Shown in pieces: positions 8,170 to 17,901 of a stretch of DNA of 64,000 bases. The translations under genes were made by a program, and so were the position numbers. Source of the stretch: Alphaproteobacteria bacterium (lineage in GTDB: Bacteria; Pseudomonadota; Alphaproteobacteria; Rhizobiales; Rhizobiaceae); NCBI GenBank assembly GCA_024742485.1, contig JANSYK010000002.1:62001-126000 (forward strand), read 5' to 3'. Every line of letters starts with the position of its first letter. The stretch's first letter is position 1. The notes below the pieces were generated by a model, which searched no databases, was not told the origin of the DNA, and saw nothing but the letters and a program-made list of their open reading frames with translations.

Positions 8170-10119
8170 CTAAAACAAGCGAAACCGTGATTTCGGCTCT
8201 TCCGGCTCGACGGTTTCCTTGACCCCCGGATCATCAGGCGGTTTGGCCAGGAAGGCAGCCTCCTTTTCCTTGTCGCTTCGCTCGCCGACCGCATCTGTCA
8301 CGATATGTGTTTCGCCGCCGACAGCCGCTTTCTCGATGGCAGGCTCCGCTTCGGTCTTTTCGATTTGTCCATCACCGGATGCTTCGTCTTTCGTGTCCGG
8401 GGCGTCGCTGCTTTCCGAAGCTGCGGCAACGTCTTCCCCTTCCGGTTCTTTGCTTTCGACCGCCTCGGAACTCTCCGGTTTCTCGGAATTGGAGGCGGAT
8501 TGCGATCCGGAGTCTGATTTCAGCTCGGTTTCTGGTTCCTTTTCCGGCTCGGGCTCGGGTTCCGGCTCTGATACCGGCTCGGGCTTCACTTCCGGTTCAG
8601 GCTCCGGTTGCGGTTCCGGTGTCGCCTCTGCCATGGCTTCCGGTTCGACCGCGTTCTTCGGCGACTCATCGGCCGACACCGTTGGCGCCTCCTCGACCGG
8701 GGCAAAAACAATCGGCTCTGCCTCCGTCTCCGTGACCGGTTCGTCATGGACGATGACGGGCGGCAGCGTTGCGATCGCCAGATCAGCGCTTGCCCGCAAG
8801 TCCTCGCCATCCTCGACCGGTCCGGCTATTTGCTCAACCGGAACTTTCCATTCAAACGCATCCAGCCGTCCGCTGACCGGGGAGACGGGTGCCCATTGTT
8901 CGGAAACATAGCCGTCGGCCGTCCAGGCAGGATCCCGTGGTGCACGCACGGCCTGGGCGAGCCAGTGGCGCACGCGCCCCTGATCGCCTGTCTCGGCTTC
9001 CTCAATATCGGCCAGCAGCAGATAGATTCCCTCGCGTGCATTCATGCGCGCTGCGGCCTCCGCTTTTTCGCGGGCCAGCGAAAACTCCTGTGCATCCAGC
9101 GCAGCACGCGCCACCGCATAGAGGGATTCGACATGGTTGCGCTTTTGGCTTTCCAGTTTCTGGGCCCGCTTCAGCCGATCATGGGTCGAGTCACCCGGCC
9201 GGGCGCGAATATAGGTCTCCGCCACATCCGGATGGGGATTCGCCTTCCATAATTTCTCCAATATGCGCGATCCCTTTCGCAGACTGTTTTCTCGGTAGAG
9301 TGCCTGGGCAGCGCCGACGCCGGCCGGCACCAGATCCGCCGCCAGACGATTCGCCTCGACGCAATCAGCACGCGCACCGGCGACATCGCCGTTCTCGATT
9401 TTTTCAAGTCCGCGTGCCGTCAGCAAAACCGCTTTCTTGCGGTCGGCCTCGGACTTGTCCATGACCCGTGCCACGCGCTGTTTCTCCAGCAACCGGATCG
9501 CGTCATCCCAGGCACCGTCAGCCGACCGAAATCCCAGCGCGGCCTCTGCCGCCCAGGGCAATTGTGGCGCATGTTCCGCCGCCTGCTCCGCGTAATGCTG
9601 AGCCGCCTCCTTCGCGCCCTGTCGCCGCGCCTCCAGATAGAGACCCCGCAATCCGAGCTCCCGGGTTTCCGGGTCGTCTACCATCGCTTCGAATTTCGAT
9701 CGCGCCTCGTCATTCTTGCCCTCGATCAGGGCAGCCTGGGCATCCAGCAGGTGGATGAGCGGCTCCTGGTCGGCGCTGAGCAGCCCCATCGTTCGCTGTG
9801 TCATCTTGCGCGCGGTTGCCGCATCTCCGGCACCAGCCGCTATCAGCCCGGTCGAAAGGGCCTGGTAGCCCCTGTCTCTCTTGCGCGCCCGGAAGTAGCG
9901 CGAGACCATCTGGGGCGATGTCAGGATACTGCGGATGAGCCACCAGCCGAATATGATGATGGCAATGAGCGAAACAATCGCGGCGACCGCCACCATGAGC
10001 GACATCTCGATCTGCTGTCCCTGCCAGGTGATGACCAGATCGCCGGGACGATCTGCAAGCCAGGCAAAGCCGAAGCCGAGCAGCAGAACAAGAACGACAT
10101 AAAGAAGTAAGCGAATCAT
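8170..10119 (-). CDS. HemY-like membrane protein with TPR repeats and acidic tail
   Basis: The 649-residue product has the HemY_N domain: two membrane segments near residues 2-20 and 38-62 flank the WLADRPGDLVITWQGQQIEMS loop. Residues about 90-420 form helical TPR-like repeats. From about residue 430 a long tail becomes Glu/Pro/Ser/Ala rich, with repeats of the PEPEPEPE and EPESSEAVESKEPE type. This tail is low complexity and probably disordered. HemY (protoheme IX biogenesis protein) is encoded at the end of hem clusters and is linked to heme synthesis, with mechanism unclear. The ATG at 10119 lies 2 nt upstream of the preceding gene's stop codon on the same strand, so hemC-hemD-mitofilin-hemY is probably one operon. 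Confidence 0.88.
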   Translation of the reverse strand: MIRLLLYVVLVLLLGFGFAWLADRPGDLVITWQGQQIEMSLMVAVAAIVSLIAIIIFGWWLIRSILTSPQMVSRYFRARKRDRGYQALSTGLIAAGAGDAATARKMTQRTMGLLSADQEPLIHLLDAQAALIEGKNDEARSKFEAMVDDPETRELGLRGLYLEARRQGAKEAAQHYAEQAAEHAPQLPWAAEAALGFRSADGAWDDAIRLLEKQRVARVMDKSEADRKKAVLLTARGLEKIENGDVAGARADCVEANRLAADLVPAGVGAAQALYRENSLRKGSRILEKLWKANPHPDVAETYIRARPGDSTHDRLKRAQKLESQKRNHVESLYAVARAALDAQEFSLAREKAEAAARMNAREGIYLLLADIEEAETGDQGRVRHWLAQAVRAPRDPAWTADGYVSEQWAPVSPVSGRLDAFEWKVPVEQIAGPVEDGEDLRASADLAIATLPPVIVHDEPVTETEAEPIVFAPVEEAPTVSADESPKNAVEPEAMAEATPEPQPEPEPEVKPEPVSEPEPEPEPEKEPETELKSDSGSQSASNSEKPESSEAVESKEPEGEDVAAASESSDAPDTKDEASGDGQIEKTEAEPAIEKAAVGGETHIVTDAVGERSDKEKEAAFLAKPPDDPGVKETVEPEEPKSRFRLF

Positions 10120-10120
10120 C

Positions 10121-11617
10121 TTAGTTTTGCTCCCCGCTCTGCGGTGCGTCAGCACTGTCGCCGGACGCAGCGTCGGTCGACGTTGTGCTTTCCGGCAGCG
10201 CCGCTGTCAGTGCCGTGGATACGAGCTTCTCGGCTTCAATTCGCGCCTGCAGGTCCTTCACATAGGCCTGCGAGGCAGTCTTGGATGCCTCCGGAAGCGT
10301 GTTCCATTCATCCACCGCACCTTGCAGATCACCGTTTTTCAAACGCGTTTCCATGCGCGCGACGATCGCCTCCACACTGTCACCGGATACATCCCCGACC
10401 GGTCTGACCTTGACCAGGGACGTTGCACTGGTCAGCAGGCGATCAATGACGCCACCAGACCCGTCGCCTTCAATGCCGGCATCGATCATCGAATTGGCCA
10501 CGGTCGGAAAACGTGTCAGCAGCGTTGCCCGCGACGGCACGCCGGATGCAGCCAGCGTCCGCAACTGATCGAGGCTGGCACTGTTGCCGTCGACGCTGGC
10601 AAACGCCTCCAGCTCCGCCATGAAGGACCCGCCCCGGTCAATCGCGGCCTTGAGGCTGGCGGCCGCGAGAGCACGGGCGACCTGCACATCCTGGCGCGGT
10701 GCATCGAGTGTTTTTTCAATCGCTGAAAGCCTGTCTTCGATCGCCTTGATGGCCTGGTCCTGGCTGGCCTCATCTGCCGTTATCTTGCTGTCAAGATCCG
10801 ATAGCTTGCCGTCAATGCCCTGCAAGGCCGTCTGCTGTTGCGTCTGGGCCGATTCGACCGCCGCCAGTTTTTCGTTCAATCCGGTGAGCGCCTGAGTGTT
10901 TGATGCGCCGTCTGTGTCGCCGCTCTGCGAAGCCATCGCGGTAACTTTGCTTTCCAAAGCCTCGAATCGTTTTTCAACGTCACCCAGACCGGTCGATGAT
11001 CCGGTCGCCGACTCCAGCGCATCGATACGGCTTTCAAGCGCCTGACCGATATCGCTGCCGGCCGCCGCGACATCACTTTGAAGGGCCGCAACGGATTGCT
11101 TGAGTGCGTTCACATCCTCCGAGAGGACATCCGACCCGCTGGTCCCGGCACCCGGTGCCGGCAGTATTCCGGTCCACTGAAGACCGACCACTAGGGCCAC
11201 GGCAACGATCGCTGCAACAAGCGCAATGCCCAGGGATTTCATTGCCGATCCCGATTGTTGCGGCTGCGGCGGTTCGCTGGTCGGAGCGGGACTCGCCTTG
11301 TCTTCCGCTGCCTTGGCCCCGGCATTAGCCGGTTCCTTTGTGGTCGTGTCGGCCTTGGTTTGCGGCGTGCTTTTTGCCTGAGGTGAATCGGTCACCGCGG
11401 GTTTTGCATCGTCCTTGGGCGCAGCCGTCTTGCCGGTCTTCGGTCCGGTCGCCCTGGCTGCCGCTTTTGTCGTTGAAGTTGATGCGTTCGCCTTGGTGGC
11501 TGCTTTATCTGCTGGCTTGTCTGCTGATTTGTCGTCGCTCACAGCGTCCGGCTCAAGATCAATCGTGACCGGTTTGCGGGTGGTTCGCGAGTGACGCGGC
11601 TTGCTGGCCTTTACCAT
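10121..11617 (-). CDS. Alphaproteobacterial Mic60/mitofilin-like protein (COG4223)
   Basis: This 498-residue protein matches the COG4223 mitofilin-like family found in alphaproteobacterial heme operons, the bacterial relatives of mitochondrial Mic60, which shapes crista junctions. Residues 1-125 are Lys/Ala/Thr rich and probably disordered. A single membrane helix spans about residues 128-150 (SLGIALVAAIVAVALVVGLQW). A coiled-coil region follows at about 165-310, with heptad-like Leu/Ala spacing. The C-terminal helical mitofilin-like domain contains GDVSGDSVEAIVARMETRLKNGDL. It lies between hemD and hemY on the same strand, the arrangement expected for this family. Its function here is inferred from family and context. 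Confidence 0.85.
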   Translation of the reverse strand: MVKASKPRHSRTTRKPVTIDLEPDAVSDDKSADKPADKAATKANASTSTTKAAARATGPKTGKTAAPKDDAKPAVTDSPQAKSTPQTKADTTTKEPANAGAKAAEDKASPAPTSEPPQPQQSGSAMKSLGIALVAAIVAVALVVGLQWTGILPAPGAGTSGSDVLSEDVNALKQSVAALQSDVAAAGSDIGQALESRIDALESATGSSTGLGDVEKRFEALESKVTAMASQSGDTDGASNTQALTGLNEKLAAVESAQTQQQTALQGIDGKLSDLDSKITADEASQDQAIKAIEDRLSAIEKTLDAPRQDVQVARALAAASLKAAIDRGGSFMAELEAFASVDGNSASLDQLRTLAASGVPSRATLLTRFPTVANSMIDAGIEGDGSGGVIDRLLTSATSLVKVRPVGDVSGDSVEAIVARMETRLKNGDLQGAVDEWNTLPEASKTASQAYVKDLQARIEAEKLVSTALTAALPESTTSTDAASGDSADAPQSGEQN

Positions 11618-11696
11618 GGAAACCCTCTAGCAATTGTGGATCACACACGACCCTAGGACGTGGATGTCATGGATAAAAGCGAATAGTGTCTGAAAA

Positions 11697-12461
11697 TCAC
11701 CAAGCCTTGCGGCCGCGATCCAATTCCATCAGGAGCGCCTCTTCGGTGGGAGCCTTAGCGATACGGATCTGGTCGCGAAACCGATTGGGAAGTGCCGTCG
11801 CGACCTGAGCACTGAGACAATAAAAAACAAAATTATTCAATATCTTATCTGCGGCACTCCGATTGACATACTGCATCAGCAGTGTTGCGCCGTAATGGGA
11901 ATAGAGAAGGGCGGCAACTGGTTCACCCTCCATTGTGTTTCGCAGCAAATAGTCAGTCGAATAACTTATTTCCTCGGTATCGTAGATCTCCGCGAGGCGA
12001 TGCGGGATTTGTCGCAGCTCCATCAAGGTCTCGAAATCGATTTTGCGTACGCGCCCGGTCATGTGGATCACCGGTTTCGACTCTGAAACGATCAGCCGTC
12101 CGGTCTCGACATCCAACACGAGCATTTCCGCCAGCGCACCGGCATCTCCCGGCCCGACCCGGACATCCGTGAAGCCACAGTCCCGCGCCAGCTCAGCGGT
12201 CCTTTCACCGACAGAATAAAGCGGGATCGACAGTTGACCGGGGGCCGGGGTCGGTTCGCTCCAATGGCGTATCGCCGCCCCACTGGTCACCACATAGGCC
12301 CCGGCCGGCGCGGACCGTATCCATTCTCGATCAGCCGCAAGCGAAACCGTGCGCGTTAGCGGCATGACCAGTGTTTGGTAACCGCGAGCCCGCAACGTTC
12401 TAGCCGTGCGCGTGCTTCCCGGTTCCGGTCGTGTCACCAGCACCTGCAAGGTCACAGCCAC
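11697..12461 (-). CDS. hemD: Uroporphyrinogen-III synthase
   Basis: HemD cyclises and inverts ring D of hydroxymethylbilane to form uroporphyrinogen III, the common precursor of heme and corrinoids. The 254-residue length suits the family. Its sequence is poorly conserved as always, but the N-terminal [22 protein letters not shown] and the central [29 protein letters not shown] match the first-domain and second-domain signatures. The ATG overlaps the end of hemC by 10 bp, supporting translational coupling. A stretch near 11820-11835 is locally A/T rich ([10 protein letters not shown] region), slightly unlike its surroundings. Confidence 0.9.
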   Translation of the reverse strand: MAVTLQVLVTRPEPGSTRTARTLRARGYQTLVMPLTRTVSLAADREWIRSAPAGAYVVTSGAAIRHWSEPTPAPGQLSIPLYSVGERTAELARDCGFTDVRVGPGDAGALAEMLVLDVETGRLIVSESKPVIHMTGRVRKIDFETLMELRQIPHRLAEIYDTEEISYSTDYLLRNTMEGEPVAALLYSHYGATLLMQYVNRSAADKILNNFVFYCLSAQVATALPNRFRDQIRIAKAPTEEALLMELDRGRKAW

Positions 12462-13381
12462 TCGGCAAAGAAATCCGGCCCTGCTATTGACCGAATCTCG
12501 GCACCGGCTGACCGACCGAGACTGTTGGCATCATCGGCGCTGCCGCTGCAAGTTACCGCATGCGCGGTTTGTCCATCGGGTGTCAGCACCATGCCGGAAA
12601 AACGGATCGAATCATTTTCAACGCGTGCCAGACCTGCAATCGGCGTGCGGCAGGATCCATCCAGAGTGCCCAGAAAAGCGCGCTCGCAGGTCAGTTCAAT
12701 TTGGGTGTCTCGATGATTGATGCCGACAAGCAGGTCATTGACCCGCCTGTCTCCGACCCGGCTCTCCACACAGATCGCCCCCTGGCCGGGTGCCGGCAGA
12801 AAAGTCTCGGGCTCCATGACGTCGGTGGCGACATCGGCAATTCCCAAGCGGCTCAACCCCGCCATGGCAAGGAGTGTTCCATCGACATCGCCCTGTTCGA
12901 TTTTGCGCAAACGGGTTTGCACATTGCCCCGAAACGGGATGACGGTCACATCCGGCCGCATGCGGCGGATCATCGCCTGACGACGGAGCGAAGACGATCC
13001 GACAACCGCCCCTTCAGGCAGATCACTGATGGTTTTCGCCGTTCTCCCGATAAAGGCATCCCGGACGTTCTCGCGTGGCAGAAAGGCCGAAAGGTCAAAG
13101 CCCTCGGGCAGAACCGTCGGCATATCCTTGGATGAGTGCACGGCAAAATCGATACGGCCATCGGCAAGCTGCGCTTCGATTTCCTCCGTGAACAACCCCT
13201 TTCCGCCAATTTCCGACAGCGGCCTGTCGACCACGCGGTCACCCTTGGTCGAGATGACCGCAATGTCGAAGTCGTCGATGGACAGGCCGTGTGCCTTGAT
13301 CAGCCGATCGCGGGTTTCGCGGGCTTGCGCCAGGGCAAGCGGACTGCCGCGGGTGCCGATACGGAAAGGTTTTGTTTGCAT
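12452..13381 (-). CDS. hemC: Hydroxymethylbilane synthase (porphobilinogen deaminase)
   Basis: HemC condenses four porphobilinogen molecules into hydroxymethylbilane. The ATG at 13381 gives 309 residues, close to the family norm; the upstream open frame (53 more codons) overlaps tsaD and lacks family similarity. Key parts include the N-terminal [15 protein letters not shown], the active-site [26 protein letters not shown], and the dipyrromethane-cofactor cysteine in [11 protein letters not shown]. It is the first gene of the leftward hem operon. The 73-bp gap to the divergent tsaD should contain both promoters. Confidence 0.96.
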   Translation of the reverse strand: MQTKPFRIGTRGSPLALAQARETRDRLIKAHGLSIDDFDIAVISTKGDRVVDRPLSEIGGKGLFTEEIEAQLADGRIDFAVHSSKDMPTVLPEGFDLSAFLPRENVRDAFIGRTAKTISDLPEGAVVGSSSLRRQAMIRRMRPDVTVIPFRGNVQTRLRKIEQGDVDGTLLAMAGLSRLGIADVATDVMEPETFLPAPGQGAICVESRVGDRRVNDLLVGINHRDTQIELTCERAFLGTLDGSCRTPIAGLARVENDSIRFSGMVLTPDGQTAHAVTCSGSADDANSLGRSAGAEIRSIAGPDFFAEWL

Positions 13382-13454
13382 CTGTCGGGTTCCAGTTTTA
13401 CCAGATGCAGACGTAACCCTGAATGCGCCGATCCGCAATTGTCCATGAGAGCCG

Positions 13455-14552
13455 ATGGAACCCGCACGCCGAATTCTTGGAATTGAGACCAGTTGCGACG
13501 AAACCGCCGCTGCGATTGTCCTTCGGCACGCCGACGGCACGGGAACGATTGTCTCGAATGTGGTCTACAGCCAGTTGCAGGATCATGCGGCCTATGGCGG
13601 AGTGGTGCCGGAAATCGCCGCCCGCGCCCATGTCGAAATGCTCGACAATCTGATTGTCCGGGCCCTTGATGAGGCGGATACCCGGCTCCCTGACGTCGAC
13701 GCGATTGCGGTAACGGCCGGACCGGGCCTTATCGGAGGTCTGATCGTCGGCCTGATGACGGGCAAGGCGCTGGCCGCAGCAAGCCGCAAGCCCCTCTATG
13801 CCATCAACCACCTGGAAGGGCACGCCCTGACGGCACGGCTGACGGACAATCTGCCGTTTCCGTATCTGTTGCTTCTGGTTTCCGGCGGTCATACGCAAAT
13901 TGTTCTGGTGCGCGGTGTCGGTGACTATCAGCGTTGGGGCACCACCATTGATGACGCGCTCGGGGAAGCTTTTGACAAGACGGCCAAACTGCTTGGACTG
14001 CCTTATCCGGGCGGGCCGGCAATCGAGCACGAAGCCGCGAGCGGCGACGACAAGCGGTTTTCCCTGCCCCAGCCGCTCAAGGGCGAAACGCGCCTTGATT
14101 TCTCCTTTTCAGGCCTGAAGACCGCCATGCGGCAGACCGCGCAGGCAATTGCCCCCCTGGATGATAGCGACATTGCCGACCTTTGCGCCTCCTTTCAAAA
14201 AACGATTGCCGACACGCTGGACGAACGGGTCGGGCGCAGCCTTGCCCGGTTCAAACGGGAATTCGCCGATACGGTGGACAATCCGCAACTTGTTGTGGCC
14301 GGCGGGGTTGCCGCCAATCGAACAATCAGGCAAAGGCTCGTTGAAACCTGCGCCGGGCACGGGTTTTCACTTGTCGCACCACCGCCGGACCTGTGCACCG
14401 ACAACGCAGCCATGATCGCCTGGGCCGGCGCCGAACGCCTGGCTGCCAATTGTCCGGCCGATCCGCTCGATGTGGCACCGCGCCCCCGTTGGCCGCTGGA
14501 TGACAAATCGTCGGCCTTGATCGGTCATGGCAAACGCGGGGCCAAGGCATGA
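13455..14552 (+). CDS. tsaD: tRNA N6-adenosine threonylcarbamoyltransferase
   Basis: TsaD, with TsaB and TsaE, transfers threonylcarbamoyl to A37 of tRNAs that read ANN codons. The product is 365 residues. The start [20 protein letters not shown] carries the Kae1/Gcp signature. The metal-binding histidines are in [13 protein letters not shown], and the ATPase-like loops are [10 protein letters not shown] and [14 protein letters not shown]. Its stop overlaps the gpsA start by 4 bp (ATGA), so the two genes are translationally coupled. The tsaD-gpsA-YciI-EVE order is common in Hyphomicrobiales. Confidence 0.97.
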   Translation: MEPARRILGIETSCDETAAAIVLRHADGTGTIVSNVVYSQLQDHAAYGGVVPEIAARAHVEMLDNLIVRALDEADTRLPDVDAIAVTAGPGLIGGLIVGLMTGKALAAASRKPLYAINHLEGHALTARLTDNLPFPYLLLLVSGGHTQIVLVRGVGDYQRWGTTIDDALGEAFDKTAKLLGLPYPGGPAIEHEAASGDDKRFSLPQPLKGETRLDFSFSGLKTAMRQTAQAIAPLDDSDIADLCASFQKTIADTLDERVGRSLARFKREFADTVDNPQLVVAGGVAANRTIRQRLVETCAGHGFSLVAPPPDLCTDNAAMIAWAGAERLAANCPADPLDVAPRPRWPLDDKSSALIGHGKRGAKA

Positions 14553-15544
14553 CCGCAATTCCAGGGATTGCGGTTCTCGGTGCCGGTGCGTTCGGAACAG
14601 CATTGGCGAGTGTCCTGGCTCGGAGAAACACACCGGTCACGTTGCTCGGCCGCGACGTTGCGGCCATGGCCACCCTCGAGGTTGACCGAGAGAACACACA
14701 TTCACTTCCAGGCATACCCCTTCCCACTGCCCTGACGGCGACGGCAGACCCGGCCTGCCTTGCATCGGCCCATACGGTGCTTCTTGCCGTTCCGTCCCAA
14801 CAGATCGGCAGTGCCGTCCGGACCCACCATGATGATCTGTCACCGGGTGCGACCCTGGTGATCTGCGCAAAGGGGATCGAACAGGCAAGCGGGCTATTCC
14901 TCGCCGACGTCGTCAAGCGCGAAACGGAAAATATGACAATTGCCGTTCTGTCCGGTCCCGGTTTCGCCGCTGATATCGCGCGCGGCCTGCCAACGGCGAT
15001 GACCCTTGCCTGCCAGGATGCAGCGCGCGCGGAACACCTGACGAACCTGCTGTCAGGCAACACCTTCAGGCTTTACGCATCGACCGATGTAATCGGCGTG
15101 GAAATTGGCGGTGCATTGAAGAATGTACTGGCCATTGCCTGTGGCATCATCGAGGGCCGCGGCCTGGGAGAATCGGCCCGTGCAGCGCTGATTGCGCGGG
15201 GACTTGCCGAGCTCGGTCGCTTCAGCGCGGCCCATGGCGGCCGTCCGGAAACGATCGCCGGGTTGTCCGGACTGGGCGACCTCGTCCTGACGGCGACGAG
15301 CCATCAATCGCGCAATATGCGCTTCGGTCTGGCCCTGGGTCGTGGCGCTTCGCCTGCATCGCTGATGGCCCCGGACGCACCATTGTCCGAGGGGGCCTTT
15401 ACCGCTACCATCGCAGCGAAAATCAGCCGTGACAGACAGATCGACATGCCGATTACGCAATGTGTCGCGGGCATTTTGGACGCGACAATGTCCATTGACG
15501 ATGCCATCGATGCGCTGATGAACAGACCATTGACCACAGAATGA
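14549..15544 (+). CDS. gpsA: Glycerol-3-phosphate dehydrogenase [NAD(P)+]
   Basis: GpsA reduces dihydroxyacetone phosphate to sn-glycerol-3-phosphate, the backbone for phospholipids. The 331-residue protein opens with the Rossmann motif [18 protein letters not shown]. Also visible are LAVPSQQ, the catalytic-Lys region [29 protein letters not shown], the second Lys in [16 protein letters not shown], and [19 protein letters not shown]. It overlaps tsaD by 4 bp. Just at its stop codon a 20-bp unit is tandemly duplicated. Confidence 0.97.
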   Translation: MTAIPGIAVLGAGAFGTALASVLARRNTPVTLLGRDVAAMATLEVDRENTHSLPGIPLPTALTATADPACLASAHTVLLAVPSQQIGSAVRTHHDDLSPGATLVICAKGIEQASGLFLADVVKRETENMTIAVLSGPGFAADIARGLPTAMTLACQDAARAEHLTNLLSGNTFRLYASTDVIGVEIGGALKNVLAIACGIIEGRGLGESARAALIARGLAELGRFSAAHGGRPETIAGLSGLGDLVLTATSHQSRNMRFGLALGRGASPASLMAPDAPLSEGAFTATIAAKISRDRQIDMPITQCVAGILDATMSIDDAIDALMNRPLTTE

Positions 15545-15571
15545 AATCTCTATCCAAAGAATGAAATCTCT
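15538..15571. repeat. 20-bp tandem duplication at the gpsA stop codon
   Basis: AGAATGAAATCTCT occurs at 15538-15551 and again at 15558-15571, a 20-bp period. The first copy includes the gpsA stop codon. The second lies in the 47-bp gap before the YciI gene. It looks like a small slippage duplication. Confidence 0.7.
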
Positions 15572-15591
15572 CGGCCAAGACAGGAAAAAAG

Positions 15592-15885
15592 ATGCTATTT
15601 GCGCTGATATGCACTGATAAACCCGGCAGCTTGCAACTGCGCATGGACACGCGGCCCGAACATGTGGTCCACCTCAATGATCTGAATGATCGCGGTATCC
15701 TGAAATTTGCCGGTCCGTTTCTGGACGACAATGAAAAGCCGAATGGCAGCCTTGTCGTCATCGAGGCCGAAGACATCACGGAAGCACGGAAACTGGCAAA
15801 CAGCGACCCCTATGCCATCGCCGGTTTGTTCGCCGATGTCGATATCCGGCCGTTCAACTGGACATTCAATAACCCGGAGAATTGA
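15592..15885 (+). CDS. YciI-family protein
   Basis: This 97-residue protein has the YciI ferredoxin-like fold. Family marks are MLFALICTDKPGSLQLRMDTRPEHV at the start, the central DRGILKFAGPFLDDNEKPNGSL and the late ADVDIRPFNWTFNN. The His of RPEHV and the Asp of SDPYAI match positions suggested as a putative active site in the family. No reaction is established. ATG follows a Shine-Dalgarno-like AGGAAAA. It sits between gpsA and the EVE gene and overlaps neither; its stop is 3 nt before the EVE start. Confidence 0.9.
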   Translation: MLFALICTDKPGSLQLRMDTRPEHVVHLNDLNDRGILKFAGPFLDDNEKPNGSLVVIEAEDITEARKLANSDPYAIAGLFADVDIRPFNWTFNNPEN

Positions 15886-15887
15886 TC

Positions 15888-16322
15888 ATGGCCTATTGGC
15901 TTTTTAAATCCGAACCCGACGCCTGGTCCTGGGAACAGCAGAAGGCCAAGGGCGAGGCAGGCGAAGAATGGGACGGAATTCGCAATTATCAGGCGCGCAA
16001 CAACATGCGCCTGATGAAATTGGGAGACAAAGGGTTTTTCTACCATTCCAACGAGGGGCTCGAGATTGTCGGGATTGTCGAGGTCTGCAAGGAAATCCAT
16101 CCCGATTCAACCACAGATGACGAACGCTGGGAATGTGTCGATGTCAAAGCGGTCTGCGACATGCCCAAACCGGTGACACGCAATGATACCAAGGCCAACC
16201 CTGTCTTGAGCAACATGGCACTTGTCACCCACACGCGCCTTTCGGTCCAGCCGGTGACGCAGGAAGAATATCTGGAAGTGTGCCGCATGGGCGGGCTCGA
16301 CAATCCGCCGCGCTCCGATTGA
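15888..16322 (+). CDS. EVE-domain protein
   Basis: This 144-residue EVE (PUA-like) protein is related to human THYN1. EVE domains bind modified bases in DNA or RNA. The N-terminal AYWLFKSEPDAWSWEQQ, WDGIRNYQARNNMR and FYHSNEGLEIVGIVEV are the family hallmarks. The start at 15888 has GGAG upstream; a TTG at 15882 is possible. Conserved chromosomal neighbours (tsaD, gpsA, YciI) suggest a housekeeping role rather than a defence island. The last residues, EEYLEVCRMGGL, are also family-typical. Confidence 0.93.
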   Translation: MAYWLFKSEPDAWSWEQQKAKGEAGEEWDGIRNYQARNNMRLMKLGDKGFFYHSNEGLEIVGIVEVCKEIHPDSTTDDERWECVDVKAVCDMPKPVTRNDTKANPVLSNMALVTHTRLSVQPVTQEEYLEVCRMGGLDNPPRSD

Positions 16323-16331
16323 TGCATCAGG

Positions 16332-16394
16332 ACCGGTCCACTTTCTGGCTGAAACGGAACAAATGTGTCAGAGCGTGATTTTGAAGACGCATCC
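16332..16394 (-). repeat. 63-bp dispersed intergenic repeat, copy C
   Basis: Read on the minus strand it aligns gaplessly with copy A, with about 46 of 63 positions identical by eye. The clearest shared part is TTTGTTCCGTTTCAG. It fills the gap between the EVE gene and the methyltransferase gene, both on the plus strand, and begins 10 bp after the EVE stop codon. Confidence 0.65.
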
Positions 16395-16459
16395 AGCGTG
16401 TACCGGGTCCGGCAAAACCTGAATTGCTTTAGGGAAGCGTCTTCCAGCGCCGTTGCCAC

Positions 16460-17107
16460 ATGACAGTCGACATTCGGGAATTCATTGCAGGCAATACAGC
16501 TCTTTGCGCACCGCCCCATATTCCCGAAATCGAACTGTATCTGGCGTCGGAAGCCCATGATTTGTGGCTGAAGACCGAAGAGGAACTCGATGCGCTCGGT
16601 CTGCCGCCGCCCTATTGGGCTTTTGCCTGGGCCGGCGGCCAGGGACTGGCGCGCCACTTGCTTGACCATCCGGATCTCGTGGCCGGCAAATCGGTGCTCG
16701 ATTTCGCCACCGGATCCGGCCTTGTTGCCATTGCCGCCGTGAAGGCGGGTGCCACGGGTGTGATGGCCTGTGACATCGACAGCTTCTCGGCAATGGCGAC
16801 GGCCATGAACGCCGCCCACAACCGGACCAGATTCGCCCTGCGCAGCGACGGCATCATCGGACAGGATGATGGCTGGCAGGTCATCCTTGCCGGTGATGTT
16901 TTCTATGACCAGGCTCTGGCCACTTCGCTGCTTCCATGGTTCGACGAGTTGACCGATCGTGGTGCCACGGTGCTTGTCGGTGATCCGGGCCGCTCCTACT
17001 GCCCGACAGAGCAGCTTGAGGCGCTTGCCGTTTACCAGGTGCCGGTGACCCGGGCGCTGGAGGACGCGGATATCAAGAAGACAACCGTCTGGCGTTACAA
17101 ACACTGA
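16460..17107 (+). CDS. SAM-dependent methyltransferase (lysine/protein methyltransferase-like)
   Basis: This 215-residue class I methyltransferase belongs to the METTL20/Nnt1-type group (COG3897), which includes lysine methyltransferases of electron-transfer flavoprotein. The SAM-binding motif I is VLDFATGSGLVAIAAVKAG. The acidic residue that binds the ribose is in MACDID, and motif IV-like ILAGDVFYD is the D-x-F-Y group signature. The N-terminal LPPPYWAFAWAGGQGLARHLLD is also characteristic. The target is not readable; ETF beta subunit or a ribosomal protein are family precedents. It is convergent with the L,D-transpeptidase-like gene. Confidence 0.87.
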   Translation: MTVDIREFIAGNTALCAPPHIPEIELYLASEAHDLWLKTEEELDALGLPPPYWAFAWAGGQGLARHLLDHPDLVAGKSVLDFATGSGLVAIAAVKAGATGVMACDIDSFSAMATAMNAAHNRTRFALRSDGIIGQDDGWQVILAGDVFYDQALATSLLPWFDELTDRGATVLVGDPGRSYCPTEQLEALAVYQVPVTRALEDADIKKTTVWRYKH

Positions 17108-17144
17108 CCTTCGCCGGAAAACTGGCCGCCATGAATCCGGAAAA

Positions 17145-17705
17145 TCACCAACGAACAGTCACATGGGTGTCTGGCCCCAGCGCCGGCAGCAAACGCAACA
17201 TGTCGGCACGTTGGATGGCAATACATCCCTCGGTCGGCCCGCGCTCCGAACCGGTGAGGTGAAAGAAGATCGCGCTGCCGCGATGCCGCCTGCGCGATCC
17301 GATGTTCCAGTCGAGAACCAGGCAGATGTCGTAGAGGCCGTCATCGCGCGCCAGCGGTTCATGACTGTGCCCGAACGGCAGCCGAACCGGCTGGTTGTAG
17401 GCTGGATGACCTGGTGCATCACACCACCCCATGGTTTGCCGAATCGAAATCATCTTCAGCCTTGTCGGCGGCACGTGCAGACGATCGGCACGACAAAATC
17501 CGTAAAGCAGGCGCATCCGCGCAACCGGAGTGGCGCCATCCCCTTCCCGCTTGAAAAGACGCAGGCCGTTTCTGCCGAGCATGGCCGGAAACACCAGCCC
17601 CCCGGCAGACAGCAGCGCCTGTTCACGGAACCGTGGATGCCGTGTAACAATAAGTTCCAGCAACGCTTGGCTTTTCGCCCGATCCTTGGTTATCTTAACG
17701 TTCAC
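17145..17705 (-). CDS. L,D-transpeptidase (YkuD) domain protein
   Basis: This is a YkuD-fold protein in which a catalytic Cys would cross-link peptidoglycan or attach proteins to it. The motif is SAIFFHLTGSERGPTEGCIAI: the upstream His and the T-E-G-C segment replace the more common S-H-G-C, a pattern typical of the short COG3786 group. The GTG at 17705, preceded by GAGG, gives 186 residues; a TTG at 17750 is also possible. No signal peptide is obvious, which is odd for a cell-wall enzyme but usual for this group. It is divergent from the response regulator gene. Confidence 0.82.
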   Translation of the reverse strand: MNVKITKDRAKSQALLELIVTRHPRFREQALLSAGGLVFPAMLGRNGLRLFKREGDGATPVARMRLLYGFCRADRLHVPPTRLKMISIRQTMGWCDAPGHPAYNQPVRLPFGHSHEPLARDDGLYDICLVLDWNIGSRRRHRGSAIFFHLTGSERGPTEGCIAIQRADMLRLLPALGPDTHVTVRW

Positions 17706-17901
17706 GATTTTTGCCTCGGGATCACAGCTGAGTGTCCACCGCGTGTCCAACTCTTTGATATCCGAACAAACGCGCCTATCTAGTGGCCTTGAAACAGACC
17801 CGGTGTGGCTGACGGATTTGAAGTTCCCTCACGCGGCTTCCGCAATTAAGATAGGCACTTCGAATCCACCACACTAGCACATTCGCAGCTGGAGAGATTG
17901 C

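Noticed and set aside
8219-8911. Long Ser/Gly-rich ORF on the plus strand
   Set aside because: It is the antisense shadow of the Glu/Pro-rich repeat tail of the HemY-like protein; it has no ribosome-binding site and no independent motif.
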